Part shown: positions 8,232 through 16,959 of the stretch, in pieces
How the letters are laid out: each line of letters starts with the position of its first letter
Numbering within the stretch: position 1 is the stretch's first letter
Assembly: GCF_008327825.1 (NCBI RefSeq)
Contig: NZ_AP019827.1
Location: forward strand, 1-64,000
Length of the DNA stretch: 64,000 nucleotides
Direction: 5' to 3'
Source of the DNA: Leptotrichia shahii
Lineage (GTDB): Bacteria; Fusobacteriota; Fusobacteriia; Fusobacteriales; Leptotrichiaceae
Position numbers and translations under genes: made by a program
The notes under the pieces: model-generated
Database searches by the model: none
What the model was told of the DNA's origin: nothing
The model's input: the letters and a program-made list of their open reading frames with translations, nothing else

Positions 8232-10124
8232 ATGAAAAATTATGACATAATTGTTGTTGGAGCGGGACATGCTGGGGTGGAAGCAGCTCTTGCTGCGGCA
8301 AGACATGGATTGAAAACAGCGTTATTTACAATATATCTTGACAATATTGCGATGATGTCGTGCAATCCGTCGGTTGGAGGGCCGGGAAAAAGCCATCTGG
8401 TGTCAGAACTTGGAATGCTTGGCGGAGAAATGGCAAGGCATATTGACAATTACAATTTGCAGTTAAAGAATTTGAATCATACGAAGGGTCTGGCTTCACG
8501 AATTACAAGGGCTCAAGCCGATAAATACTGGTATAGGGTTAAAATGAGGGAAATTATCGAAAAGCAGGAAAATCTGGATTTGGTACAGGGAATAGTTGTG
8601 GATTTGATTGTGGAAAATAAAAAGGTTATGGGAGTTGAAGACAATCTTGGGATAAAATATGGTGCAAAGGCTGTTGTTTTGTGTACAGGGACGTTCTTGG
8701 GCGGAGAATATGTGATGGGAGATGTAAAATATTCTTCAGGGCGGCAAGGAGAGCCTGCAAGTGTGGATTTACCTAATAAACTTGTGGAATATGGCTTTGA
8801 GCTGGATAGATACCAGACTGCCACTCCTCCGAGAATTGCCAAATCTTCAATTGATTTTTCAAAAACAGAGGAATTAAAGGGAGAGGACAAGCCACGATAT
8901 TTTTCTTACGAAACAAAAAAAGAATATAATTCTACTTTACCAACTTGGCTTACATTCACCACACCTGAAACAATAAGAGTGGGACAGGAAATGCTTAAAT
9001 ATTCGCCCATTGTTACTGGAATTGTAAGTACGAAGGGTCCACGACATTGTCCTTCACTTGATAGGAAGATTATGAACTTTCCAGAAAAAACAAATCATCA
9101 GATATTTCTGGAGCAGGAATCTATAGAATCTGACGAAATCTACATAAATGGATTTACGACAGCAATGCCTCCATTTGCACAGGAAGCAATGTTAAAGACG
9201 ATTAGTGGGCTAGAAAATGCCAAAATTGTACGTTACGGGTATGCTGTGGAATATAACTTTGTACCTGCGTATCAGTTAAAATTAACTCTTGAAACAAAAG
9301 TTCTGGATGGACTTTACACAGCGGGAACGATTAATGGAACGAGCGGATATGAAGAGGCTGCCTGTCAAGGATTTATGGCAGGAGTGAATGCTGCGAGAAA
9401 AATTTTAGGGAAAAAGGAAATTGTGATTGACAGAAGTGAAGGATATATAGGGGTTTTGATTGATGATATAATAAATAAAAAAACGGCAGAGCCTTATCGT
9501 GTACTGCCTTCAAGAGCTGAATACAGACTGACTTTGCGTCAAGATAACATTTTTATAAGACTTTTGGAAAAAGCGAAGGAAATTGGGTTATTAAATGCTG
9601 AAAAATTAGCCGAACTTAAAAATACGTGTCAGGAAATTGAAAATGAAGTTGAAAGATTGAAAGGAATTACGGTTTATCCGACTAAGGAAAATAATGAAAA
9701 ATTACTTGAAATTGTAGAAAAACAAAATCAATCTGAAAGTGCGGAAATTGAAAAAAATAGTAAAAATAGCATGAACAGCCCTGTTTCAGCCTTTGAATTT
9801 CTTGCAAGAAAAGAAATTAACTATGATAATTTAAGTGAATTTGTGGAAACTGTGGAATTATCAAATTTAGCGAAGGAACAAGTGGAAATAAATGCAAAAT
9901 ATAACGTATTTATTGAAAGAGAAAAGGCACAGATTGAGAAGTTTAAAAAGCTGGAAAAAATGGTAATTCCAAAGGACTTTGACTATGAAAGCGTCAAAGG
10001 GCTTAGCAATATTGCTATTTCTGGGCTTGTGTATGGACAGCCTGAAACGATTGGACAGGCTAGTAGAATTAGTGGAGTTACTTATAATGATATTTCGCTT
10101 TTAATTGCAATTTTGAAGAATTAA
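8232..10124 (+). CDS. mnmG: tRNA uridine 5-carboxymethylaminomethyl modification enzyme MnmG (GidA)
   Basis: 630 residues, full length. The N-terminal FAD-binding motif GAGHAGVEAALAAARHG is at residues 11-27, followed by the conserved MSCNPSVGGPGKSHLV and the second signature GLYTAGTINGTSGYEEAA. MnmG works with the GTPase MnmE to modify the wobble uridine of several tRNAs. RBS GAAAGGA precedes the ATG. It is monocistronic here; mnmE is not in the window. The segment at about residues 495-525 is Ser/Asn/Glu-rich and may be a flexible insertion. Confidence 0.97.
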   Translation: MKNYDIIVVGAGHAGVEAALAAARHGLKTALFTIYLDNIAMMSCNPSVGGPGKSHLVSELGMLGGEMARHIDNYNLQLKNLNHTKGLASRITRAQADKYWYRVKMREIIEKQENLDLVQGIVVDLIVENKKVMGVEDNLGIKYGAKAVVLCTGTFLGGEYVMGDVKYSSGRQGEPASVDLPNKLVEYGFELDRYQTATPPRIAKSSIDFSKTEELKGEDKPRYFSYETKKEYNSTLPTWLTFTTPETIRVGQEMLKYSPIVTGIVSTKGPRHCPSLDRKIMNFPEKTNHQIFLEQESIESDEIYINGFTTAMPPFAQEAMLKTISGLENAKIVRYGYAVEYNFVPAYQLKLTLETKVLDGLYTAGTINGTSGYEEAACQGFMAGVNAARKILGKKEIVIDRSEGYIGVLIDDIINKKTAEPYRVLPSRAEYRLTLRQDNIFIRLLEKAKEIGLLNAEKLAELKNTCQEIENEVERLKGITVYPTKENNEKLLEIVEKQNQSESAEIEKNSKNSMNSPVSAFEFLARKEINYDNLSEFVETVELSNLAKEQVEINAKYNVFIEREKAQIEKFKKLEKMVIPKDFDYESVKGLSNIAISGLVYGQPETIGQASRISGVTYNDISLLIAILKN

Positions 10125-10228
10125 AAATATTATATTAATTGAAATTCATAAATTTTTATGAATGATAAATAAAATAAGAATAGATGACTGTAAAAGTAAA
10201 ATTTTTAAAAAATTATCAATAATGTATT

Positions 10229-10345
10229 CACAGTAAGAGGTTAAGACCTCTTGTCAGAAAGTGGAGAAAGTAAGAAATTAAACATAAAGAAATACAGTGT
10301 TTATTGGAGTTTTTAGAATTTTACAAATGATTAAAAAAGGAGAAG
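10229..10345 (+). repeat. Hairpin-leader repeat, copy upstream of pth
   Basis: A perfect 7-bp hairpin AAGAGGT-TAAG-ACCTCTT (10235-10252) is followed by TGTCAGAAAGTGG and, further on, ACAAATGATTAAAAAA. The same order of blocks recurs at about 56015-56110. Related hairpin-plus-GCCAG elements occur at 26952 and 53611. The hairpin ends about 100 bases before the pth start. It could be a terminator for mnmG or a regulatory leader; no clear T-run follows it. Confidence 0.55.
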
Positions 10346-10352
10346 TAATTTA

Positions 10353-10919
10353 ATGAAATTAATAGTAGGACTTGGAAATCCTGGAGAACAGTATAAATTA
10401 ACAAGGCATAATATTGGGTTTATATTTATTGATGAATATTTGAAGGAAAATAATATAAGCGATATGAGGGAAAAATTTAAATCGCTATTTGTTCAGACAA
10501 ATTATAATGGGGATAAGGTTTTTTATCAAAAGCCGACTACATTTATGAATTTGAGTGGAGAAGCGATTGGAGAGGCTGTCAGATTTTTTAAGATTGATCC
10601 AAAAACTGAACTTTTTGTAATTTATGATGATATGGATATGCAGTTTGGAAAATTGAAAATTAAGCAAAATGGAAGTGCTGGTGGGCATAATGGGATAAAA
10701 TCCATTATTTCACATGTTGGAAATGAATTTGTACGGATAAAGTTTGGAATTGGAAAGCCGAAGACGAAAGAAGAGACATTGGGATTTGTACTTGGGAAAT
10801 TTTCACCTGAAGAAAAGGAAGTTTTAAAAGATTCGAGAGAAAAAATTTTTAATTTGATTGATGATATAAAAGATGATATGACAACTCAAAAATTAATGAA
10901 TAAATATAACACTAAATAA
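10353..10919 (+). CDS. pth: Peptidyl-tRNA hydrolase
   Basis: 188 residues, normal length. N-terminal MKLIVGLGNPGEQYKLTRHNIGF contains the conserved Asn and the catalytic His (HNIGF). FMNLSGEAIG, VIYDDMDMQFGKLKIK and GSAGGHNGIKSI are further family blocks. The enzyme recycles peptidyl-tRNA dropped by stalled ribosomes. RBS AAAAGGAG precedes the ATG. It stands alone between two intergenic regions. Confidence 0.97.
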   Translation: MKLIVGLGNPGEQYKLTRHNIGFIFIDEYLKENNISDMREKFKSLFVQTNYNGDKVFYQKPTTFMNLSGEAIGEAVRFFKIDPKTELFVIYDDMDMQFGKLKIKQNGSAGGHNGIKSIISHVGNEFVRIKFGIGKPKTKEETLGFVLGKFSPEEKEVLKDSREKIFNLIDDIKDDMTTQKLMNKYNTK

Positions 10920-10992
10920 ATTGTTTAATATAATAATGGCTCTGTTGCAGGTCTTTTTATCAAGAAGTGAAGGTGAAGGACTGATAAAAAAA

Positions 10993-11018
10993 TAATTATC
11001 TTCATTTGTAGATAATTA
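10993..11018. terminator. Possible hairpin terminator after pth
   Basis: TAATTATCT (10993-11001) pairs perfectly with AGATAATTA (11010-11018) across an 8-base loop. The stem is A/T-rich and lacks a run of T, so termination is uncertain. The 209-base gap 10920-11128 holds nothing else recognisable. Confidence 0.35.
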
Positions 11019-11128
11019 ATATAAAATAATAAAAAAAGTGGGAAAAAAATTCTATAGGAATTTTGGATAAAATAAAATCAAGTTAAAAATAATTCAGTAG
11101 AAAAAAGAAAAAATAATGGAGTAATTTT

Positions 11129-12766
11129 ATGAGAAAAAAAGCTGTTCCTGTGGGGATTGAAGATTTTGAAAGAATAATAAATGAAGACTACTATTACGTA
11201 GATAAAACGATGCTAATAGAGAAATTATTGATAAACAGAACTCCTGTGACGCTTTTTACAAGACCACGTAGATTCGGAAAAACACTGAATATGTCGATGT
11301 TGAAATATTTTTTTGATGTGAAAGATAAAGAAGAGAATAAAAAGCTTTTTGAAAATTTGAAAATATATGATAGTGAATATATGAGCGAACAGGGAAAATA
11401 TCCTGTAATTTTCATTTCATTGAAGGATTTAAAAGAAGATACTTGGGAGGAATGTCTTGAAAGCATTAAGGATATCATGTATAAAATTTTTAATGAATAT
11501 AACTTTTTAAGGGAAAAATTAAATATTGTTGAAAAAAGACAATTTGATAAAATTTGGGAAATAACAGGAAATGAGAGAAATTTTAAAACTTCGCTTTTAG
11601 ATTTATCAAATTATTTAAATAAATATTATGGAGAAAAAGTCATAATTTTGATAGATGAATATGATGCTCCAATAATAAATGCTTTTGATAAAGGATATTA
11701 CAATGAAGCAATCAATTTTTTTCAAACATTTTACAGTTCAGCACTAAAGACAAACAATTCCTTGAAATATGGTATTTTGACAGGAATAACAAGGATTATA
11801 AAGGAAGGGATATTTTCTGGCTTAAATAATCTTTATGTGAATACAATTTTAAGTAAGGATTATTTAGAATATTTTGGGCTCTTTGAGAGCGAAGTGATTG
11901 AAATGCTTGAGTATTTTGATATGAAATATAAGATTGAAGAGGTTAGAGAATGGTATGATGGATATATTTTTGGAGAAAGTGAAGTATACAATCCTTGGTC
12001 TATTGTAAATTATGTGAGAGAAAAAGAAATTAAAGCATACTGGGCAAATGTTTCAGGGAATACACTTTTGGAGAATATGCTTGATAATGCTGGAGAAAGT
12101 GTCTACGATGACTTAAAACGATTTACTGACGGAGAAAGCATTGAAAAATATATTTCAGATGGAACTACGATAAAAAGTCTTTTAAATAATGATGATGAAA
12201 TATGGCAATTACTCTTATACAGCGGGTATTTGACAAAGGATGAAAAGCAGAAGGAAATAGATGTAACTTCAGAATATACAGATGTTTATAACTTGAGAAT
12301 TCCAAATAAGGAAATACGAAAATATTTTGGGAATATGTTCTTAAATAGATTTTTTGGAACAGAAGTGAAAACGAATACTTTGATAAAAGCTCTTGAAAAT
12401 GGAGACATTAAGAAATTTGAGAAAACATTGGGAGAAATAATGATAAATATGCTGAGTCATTTTGATTTAGATAAGGAAATGGAGAAGATTTATCAAGTAT
12501 TTATGATAGGGCTTGTAGGATTTTTGATGGGGAAATATGAGATTATTTCAAATGATGAGAGTGGATATGGAAGATATGACCTTGCGATGATTCCGATAAA
12601 AAGTAATGAGAAGGCTTACCTTATGGAATTTAAAATATCGAAGACGAAAAAGGGGATGGAAGAGAAAGCACAGAAGGCGTTAAAACAGATTGATGAGAAA
12701 AAATATGATACGAAGCTGAAGGCAAGAGGGATAAAGAATATTTTGAAGATTCAGATAGTTCAATAA
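11129..12766 (+). CDS. AAA-ATPase-like / PD-(D/E)XK nuclease-like protein (PF09820 + PF08011 type)
   Basis: 545 residues. The N-terminus has the hallmark of the AAA-ATPase_like family: VGIEDFERIINEDYYYVDKT, then a P-loop TRPRRFGKTLNMSM. Walker B is VIILIDEYDAP. The C-terminus carries a PD-(D/E)XK-like core: GYGRYDLAMIP followed by AYLMEFKIS (D...ExK). These proteins are abundant in anaerobes and often occur as multiple paralogues; their function is unproven, with mobile-element or defence roles suspected. It has its own RBS-poor start (TGGAG) and is followed 38 bases later by a small unknown gene. Confidence 0.85.
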   Translation: MRKKAVPVGIEDFERIINEDYYYVDKTMLIEKLLINRTPVTLFTRPRRFGKTLNMSMLKYFFDVKDKEENKKLFENLKIYDSEYMSEQGKYPVIFISLKDLKEDTWEECLESIKDIMYKIFNEYNFLREKLNIVEKRQFDKIWEITGNERNFKTSLLDLSNYLNKYYGEKVIILIDEYDAPIINAFDKGYYNEAINFFQTFYSSALKTNNSLKYGILTGITRIIKEGIFSGLNNLYVNTILSKDYLEYFGLFESEVIEMLEYFDMKYKIEEVREWYDGYIFGESEVYNPWSIVNYVREKEIKAYWANVSGNTLLENMLDNAGESVYDDLKRFTDGESIEKYISDGTTIKSLLNNDDEIWQLLLYSGYLTKDEKQKEIDVTSEYTDVYNLRIPNKEIRKYFGNMFLNRFFGTEVKTNTLIKALENGDIKKFEKTLGEIMINMLSHFDLDKEMEKIYQVFMIGLVGFLMGKYEIISNDESGYGRYDLAMIPIKSNEKAYLMEFKISKTKKGMEEKAQKALKQIDEKKYDTKLKARGIKNILKIQIVQ

Positions 12767-12804
12767 GAATTAAGAATGTCTAGATAAAATAATTGGAGAA
12801 AAAT

Positions 12805-13368
12805 ATGAAAGATATAAAAGAAGCGTATAACAAAAAAATGAGAAAAATGTTTACAGAAAATATGAAAAATATATTTACTGAAGATATGTTGAAAAAATAT
12901 GATGAAAATATGTTAAATGTATTGAGAGAAGTTGGGGTAGATATATTAAATGTAAATTATGAAGAAGCGAATAAAAAAATAGTGAATATTAATAAACAAG
13001 AAATATATGAAATAATATGGAATATGGCTGATATTACAGAAAGTTTCACTTTTTATGGATTTTCACAGTATATGTATAAAAAAACAGAAAATGTAATTTG
13101 GTTGAATTTGTCAGCAAGTTTGCTATCATTTACATTTTGTTGTGTAGAAGGAGCTTATGCTGTTGGTATTTTTCATGCTAGAGAAGCAGTAGGAATTGAA
13201 AAAAATCTTGAAAATTTAGTGACTTTATTAAGTTTTTATGGTCTTCCAGAATATTTAATGGATGATGAAGAGGCAGAGAACATAGCAAAAGAAATTTTAG
13301 AGTTAGATAAGAATAATGAAAGAGCGATTTGTGTATTGAATGAAATTTTAAATTCTAAAAAAGAATAA
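12805..13368 (+). CDS. Hypothetical protein following the AAA/PD-(D/E)XK gene
   Basis: About 187 residues; I do not recognise the family. The N-terminus is Met/Lys-rich and amphipathic with an imperfect repeat (MFTENMKNIFTEDMLKKYDENML). The middle holds a mildly hydrophobic segment (VIWLNLSASLLSFTFCCVEGAYAVG) and the C-terminal third is acidic. ATG 12805 is preceded by GGAG with 6-base spacing; a TTG at 12793 is open but poorly placed. The short gap suggests co-transcription with the preceding ATPase gene. Confidence 0.7.
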   Translation: MKDIKEAYNKKMRKMFTENMKNIFTEDMLKKYDENMLNVLREVGVDILNVNYEEANKKIVNINKQEIYEIIWNMADITESFTFYGFSQYMYKKTENVIWLNLSASLLSFTFCCVEGAYAVGIFHAREAVGIEKNLENLVTLLSFYGLPEYLMDDEEAENIAKEILELDKNNERAICVLNEILNSKKE

Positions 13369-13415
13369 CTAGAGAAAGAAGTTTTATGTATATTGAGCTA
13401 ATTATATCAAATTTT

Positions 13416-13489
13416 CCCATATAACTTCTACAATCCAAAATTATTTATACCAAAAATTGATTCTTTGAACTGTATGAATGTTATATGGG
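13416..13489. repeat. Spaced 10-bp inverted repeat in a convergent gap
   Basis: CCCATATAAC (13416-13425) and its exact complement GTTATATGGG (13480-13489) flank 54 bases; CTTTTT follows the second arm. It lies between the convergent hypothetical gene and tpx. A near-palindrome also exists at 13536-13557. Either could terminate transcription. No gene is visible in 13369-13627. Confidence 0.35.
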
Positions 13490-13627
13490 CTTTTTAGAGA
13501 ATATTTTTCAGTTATATGATGATATTTTCTGAACTAGTTTTCAAAATTTTTGAAACTGCCAAAAGAAAAGTAGCCATTATTCATATTTCTGATTTTTATA
13601 TTTAATAATAAATAACTAGTATCAGGA

Positions 13628-14146
13628 TTATTTAGTTAATTCTTTTATTATTTCCAATGCCTTTTCATAATTTGGATGTTCCCCAATTTCTGGAACGTAT
13701 TCTACATATTGAATAATTCCATTTTTATCAACAATAACGACTCCTCTAGCTAACAATCTTAATTCTTTTATTACAAATCCATATTTTGTTCCAAAGTCTA
13801 AATCTTTGTGATCTGAAGCTGTTAAGGCATTTTCAATTCCTTTATCTGCACAATATCTTTTAAGTGCAAACGGCAAGTCAACTGAAATTGTAAGCAGCTG
13901 TACATCGTCCCCAAAACTTGCGGCTTCTTGGTTAAATCTAGCCAGCTGTAATGCACATACTCCAGTGTCAACTGATGGGAATACTGCAATTACAACAACT
14001 TTTCCCTTATAGTCGCTTAATTTTACTTCCTTTAATTCAGGTGATAAAACTGTAAAATCAGGTGCTGCTTGTCCAGCTTTTACTTCATTTCCCACAAGAG
14101 TTACGGGATTTCCCTTGAATGTCACTTTATTTTTTATTTCTGCCAT
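13628..14146 (-). CDS. tpx: Thiol peroxidase, Tpx-type (atypical 2-Cys peroxiredoxin)
   Basis: 172 residues, normal length. The peroxidatic cysteine is in FPSVDTGVC and the resolving cysteine in LKRYCADKG, about 34 residues later, the spacing of Tpx enzymes. VTFKGNPVTLVG at the N-terminus and APDFTVLSPEL are further signatures. It reduces hydrogen and alkyl peroxides with thioredoxin, useful to an oral-type anaerobe under oxygen stress. RBS AAAGGAGTC precedes the ATG on the minus strand. The ArsR-like gene lies 111 bases upstream. Confidence 0.95.
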   Translation of the reverse strand: MAEIKNKVTFKGNPVTLVGNEVKAGQAAPDFTVLSPELKEVKLSDYKGKVVVIAVFPSVDTGVCALQLARFNQEAASFGDDVQLLTISVDLPFALKRYCADKGIENALTASDHKDLDFGTKYGFVIKELRLLARGVVIVDKNGIIQYVEYVPEIGEHPNYEKALEIIKELTK

Positions 14147-14257
14147 TTTTCGACTCCTTTATTTTAATTTTTTTGTATTTACAAGTATCTACTGTTTGTA
14201 ATTATAACATATTTAAAATTATTTGTACAGAAAAATTATTTGATTTTCAAATAATAA

Positions 14258-14632
14258 TTATCTTTTTTCTAAAATATGCGTCATTCCCTGTTCCACAATA
14301 TGTTTTATATGCTCATCTTCCAGCGAATAATATACTACTTTTCCCTCTTTTCTATATTTTACAAATCTTCCTTGCTTCAATACTCTCAGCTGATGTGAAA
14401 TAGCAGATTGAGTCATTTTTAAAAGATATGCGATATCGCAAACACACATTTCCTCTTGAAATAATGCACTTAAAATTTTCATTCTAGTTGTATCTCCCAA
14501 TATTTTGAAAAAATCTGACAAATCGTATACAACTTCTTCTTCTGGCATTGTCTTTTCCACTTTTTCTACGATACTTTTATGTATAACTTTTACTTCACAA
14601 TTTTCATTTTCTTCTTCTATTATTTTAGTCAT
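14258..14632 (-). CDS. ArsR/SmtB-family metal-responsive repressor
   Basis: About 124 residues with a winged helix (LGDTTRMKILSALFQEEMCVCDIAYLLKMTQSAISHQLRVLKQGRFV). The pair of Cys in MCVCDI matches the CadC/ArsR metal site at alpha-3. The last helix, DEHIKHIVEQGMTHILE, has the D..H..(8-11)..H..E arrangement of the SmtB/CzrA zinc site, and a Cys is in the N-terminal arm. Zinc, cadmium or lead sensing is therefore likely. ATG 14632 follows GGGAGAG; an in-frame GTG at 14644 is inside the RBS. No metal efflux gene is adjacent, so its regulon lies elsewhere or is autoregulatory. Confidence 0.85.
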   Translation of the reverse strand: MTKIIEEENENCEVKVIHKSIVEKVEKTMPEEEVVYDLSDFFKILGDTTRMKILSALFQEEMCVCDIAYLLKMTQSAISHQLRVLKQGRFVKYRKEGKVVYYSLEDEHIKHIVEQGMTHILEKR

Positions 14633-14651
14633 TTTCTCTCCCACGTTTTAA

Positions 14652-14681
14652 AATATATGTTAATATTATATCACATATTGA
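14652..14681 (-). promoter_or_regulatory. Possible promoter/operator of the ArsR-family gene
   Basis: A minus-strand TATAAT (complement of 14665-14670) is flanked by an imperfect dyad, AATATATGT ... ACATATT, of the size bound by SmtB/ArsR dimers. It lies about 20 bases before the ArsR start codon. Predicted by eye; the -35 is weak. Confidence 0.4.
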
Positions 14682-14865
14682 AATAGTGTGGAAGTAAACT
14701 ATTTACATAATTAGGTCTATTGAAAAAAAAAGATATTTGTGATATAAATTTATATATGAAATAAGAGTTATTAAATACACAAGGATAAAAAGAGCATGTG
14801 TTTTTAAGTAATTTTTTTCGATGTAGTCTAAAATAGATAATTTATAAAAAAAGGAGTAAGATTTA

Positions 14866-15762
14866 ATGAAAAAGAATAAATGTAGATTACTAATTTTGGT
14901 TAGTGTTATTGTAATTTCGATGACTTCTTTTGGGATGTCTAGTAAAAATATGGAAAAATCACCTTCAAAACCAAAAATTGAGAATGTAGATGCAACTGTT
15001 AACACTAATGATAATACTAATACTGATGTAAAAAAGGCTGGGCTTAAAATTTCAAAGGAGGAATTAAATGTTGTAGCTGATAAGATTTTTAAAAATGAAG
15101 CTGGAGGTAAAAAAGAGGATATTGTTTATTGGAATACTGGTGAGGATTTTCCTTCACTTGGAATTGGACATTTTATATGGTATAGAGCGGGGCAAAGGGG
15201 AAAATTTGCTGAAAGTTTTCCGCAGCTTGTGGCTTATTATAGGGCTCATGATATAAAATTACCTAAAATTATTGAGGAAAATGAATATTCTCCTTGGGCA
15301 AATAGTGATGAGCTTTTTAGATTGAAAAGAATTATGGATAATGATATTACTGAATTGACTAATTTTTTGTATAATACGAAAGATATTCAAGTTGCATTCA
15401 TTTTTGAAAGATTGGAAAATTCTTTGGAAAAGATGATGGCGATTTCAGATAATCCAGAAAATGTAAAAAAACAATTTTATCGTGTTGCCCAGTCACCAAA
15501 CGGACTTTATCCTTTGATTGACTATGTTAATTTCAAGGGAGAAGGAACAACTAGAACCGAAACTTACAATGGAGAAGGATGGGGGCTTCTTCAAGTATTG
15601 GAAAATATGAAAGGGACAGGAAGTGGAAAAGCGGCTCTTGAAGAGTTTAGCAATTCTGCAAAAGCTGTTCTTGAAAGACGTGTAAAAAATGCTGGTCCTG
15701 ACAGTAATGAGAAAAAATGGCTGCAAGGATGGTTAAATCGTTGTAATACTTATAAAAATTAA
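14866..15762 (+). CDS. Secreted conserved protein, possibly lysozyme-fold
   Basis: 298 residues. The N-terminus is a signal peptide (LLILVSVIVISMTSFGMSS) followed by a low-complexity Asn/Thr linker (VDATVNTNDNTNTDV). The conserved core begins ISKEELNVVADKIFKNEAGG and contains FPSLGIGHFIWY and GEGWGLLQVLENM. A Glu in KNEAGG plus GIGH recalls the catalytic region of phage-type lysozymes, but I cannot confirm the fold. Homologue-like proteins with GENFASLGIGHFIWY-type motifs occur widely as uncharacterised secreted proteins. RBS AAAAGGAG precedes the ATG; a terminator follows the stop. Confidence 0.65.
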   Translation: MKKNKCRLLILVSVIVISMTSFGMSSKNMEKSPSKPKIENVDATVNTNDNTNTDVKKAGLKISKEELNVVADKIFKNEAGGKKEDIVYWNTGEDFPSLGIGHFIWYRAGQRGKFAESFPQLVAYYRAHDIKLPKIIEENEYSPWANSDELFRLKRIMDNDITELTNFLYNTKDIQVAFIFERLENSLEKMMAISDNPENVKKQFYRVAQSPNGLYPLIDYVNFKGEGTTRTETYNGEGWGLLQVLENMKGTGSGKAALEEFSNSAKAVLERRVKNAGPDSNEKKWLQGWLNRCNTYKN

Positions 15763-15782
15763 ACTTAAAAAATTATATCAGG

Positions 15783-15813
15783 TAGTCTAAATTTTTGTTT
15801 AGGCTATTTTTTT
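15783..15813 (+). terminator. Rho-independent terminator after the secreted protein gene
   Basis: TAGTCTAAA (15783-15791) pairs with TTTAGGCTA (15798-15806) with one G-T wobble and is followed directly by a run of seven to eight T. Confidence 0.75.
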
Positions 15814-15913
15814 GTTTTTTATGAAATTTCAGTAAATATATTATATTTAGAGAACTATTATTTGTTCATAAATAAAATTAATAGTAAAAAAATATTTTTA
15901 TAGATAAAATTAC

Positions 15914-15943
15914 TTGCAAATATAACTAAATATAAGATATAAT
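15914..15943 (+). promoter_or_regulatory. Predicted promoter of the opp operon
   Basis: TTGCAA (15914-15919) and a perfect TATAAT (15938-15943) are 18 bases apart, about 35 bases before the oppB start. Confidence 0.6.
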
Positions 15944-15978
15944 ATAGATATATAAAATTTTAGCGAAAGGAAGCGAGT

Positions 15979-16959
15979 ATGAAAAATATTTTAAAATTTT
16001 TAGTTAAGAGAATTGCAATGGGTCTTGTAACGTTATGGCTAGTTATTACGATTACATTTTTTCTGATACACATGTTACCTGGTGACCCGTTTCAAAGTGA
16101 AAAAGCGATTCCGCCTAAAGTAAAGGAAAACTTGATGGCAAAATACCATCTAGACCGTCCACTTGGCGAACAATATGTTGAATATTTAAAAAATATAGCA
16201 AAGGGAGATTTAGGATCGTCTATGAAAGTCCGTGGGAGAACTGTTAATGATGTAATTAACCAGAGTTTTCTTACATCAGCTGATTTAGGAGCTAGATCTA
16301 TTATATTTGCATTAGTTTTGGGTATTCCGCTTGGAATTATTGCGGCTCTTAAAAGAGGGAAATATCAGGACAGGCTGGCTATGATTGTGGCTATAATTGG
16401 AATATCGGTGCCAAGTTTTGTACTAGCGGGACTTATGCAGAAGTACTTTGTCGATATACATAATGGATTTTTAATTGACAATGGATTTTTGCCAGAATTT
16501 TTTAGAATTCGTTTGTCTGGATGGGATAGCCCAGAGAAGAAGATCCTTCCAGTTGTGGCACTTGGACTTTATACAGTGGCATTAATTGCACGTTTATTGA
16601 GGGATAAGATGATTGAAGTAATGGGACAGGATTATATAAGGTTGGCTGTTGCAAAGGGTGTGAAACCTAAAAATATTGTATTTAAGCACGCTTTAAGAAA
16701 TGCGATTTTACCGATTATTACAATAATGGGACCAACAATTGCGGCAGTTTTGACAGGTTCATTTGTAATTGAAAAGATGTTTTCAATTCCAGGATTAGGA
16801 AAATATTTTGTAGACAGTATTAATGACAGGGATTATACAATGGTGCTTGGAGTTACGGTGTTTTATGCGATATTTCTTATCATAATGATGATACTTGTAG
16901 ACATTGTGTATGTTTTAGTTGATCCTAAGATTAAACTTGGAAAAGGAGATGAAGTGTAG
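15979..16959 (+). CDS. oppB: Oligopeptide ABC transporter permease OppB
   Basis: 326 residues, inner-membrane permease with six predicted transmembrane segments. It has the N-terminal MGLVTLWLVITITFFLIHMLPGDPF typical of OppB/DppB and the EAA loop ...DYIRLAVAKGVKPKNIVFKHALRNA, which docks on the ATPase subunits. GAAAGGAAGCG precedes the ATG. Its stop overlaps the oppC GTG by one base. With oppC it forms the peptide channel. Confidence 0.95.
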   Translation: MKNILKFLVKRIAMGLVTLWLVITITFFLIHMLPGDPFQSEKAIPPKVKENLMAKYHLDRPLGEQYVEYLKNIAKGDLGSSMKVRGRTVNDVINQSFLTSADLGARSIIFALVLGIPLGIIAALKRGKYQDRLAMIVAIIGISVPSFVLAGLMQKYFVDIHNGFLIDNGFLPEFFRIRLSGWDSPEKKILPVVALGLYTVALIARLLRDKMIEVMGQDYIRLAVAKGVKPKNIVFKHALRNAILPIITIMGPTIAAVLTGSFVIEKMFSIPGLGKYFVDSINDRDYTMVLGVTVFYAIFLIIMMILVDIVYVLVDPKIKLGKGDEV

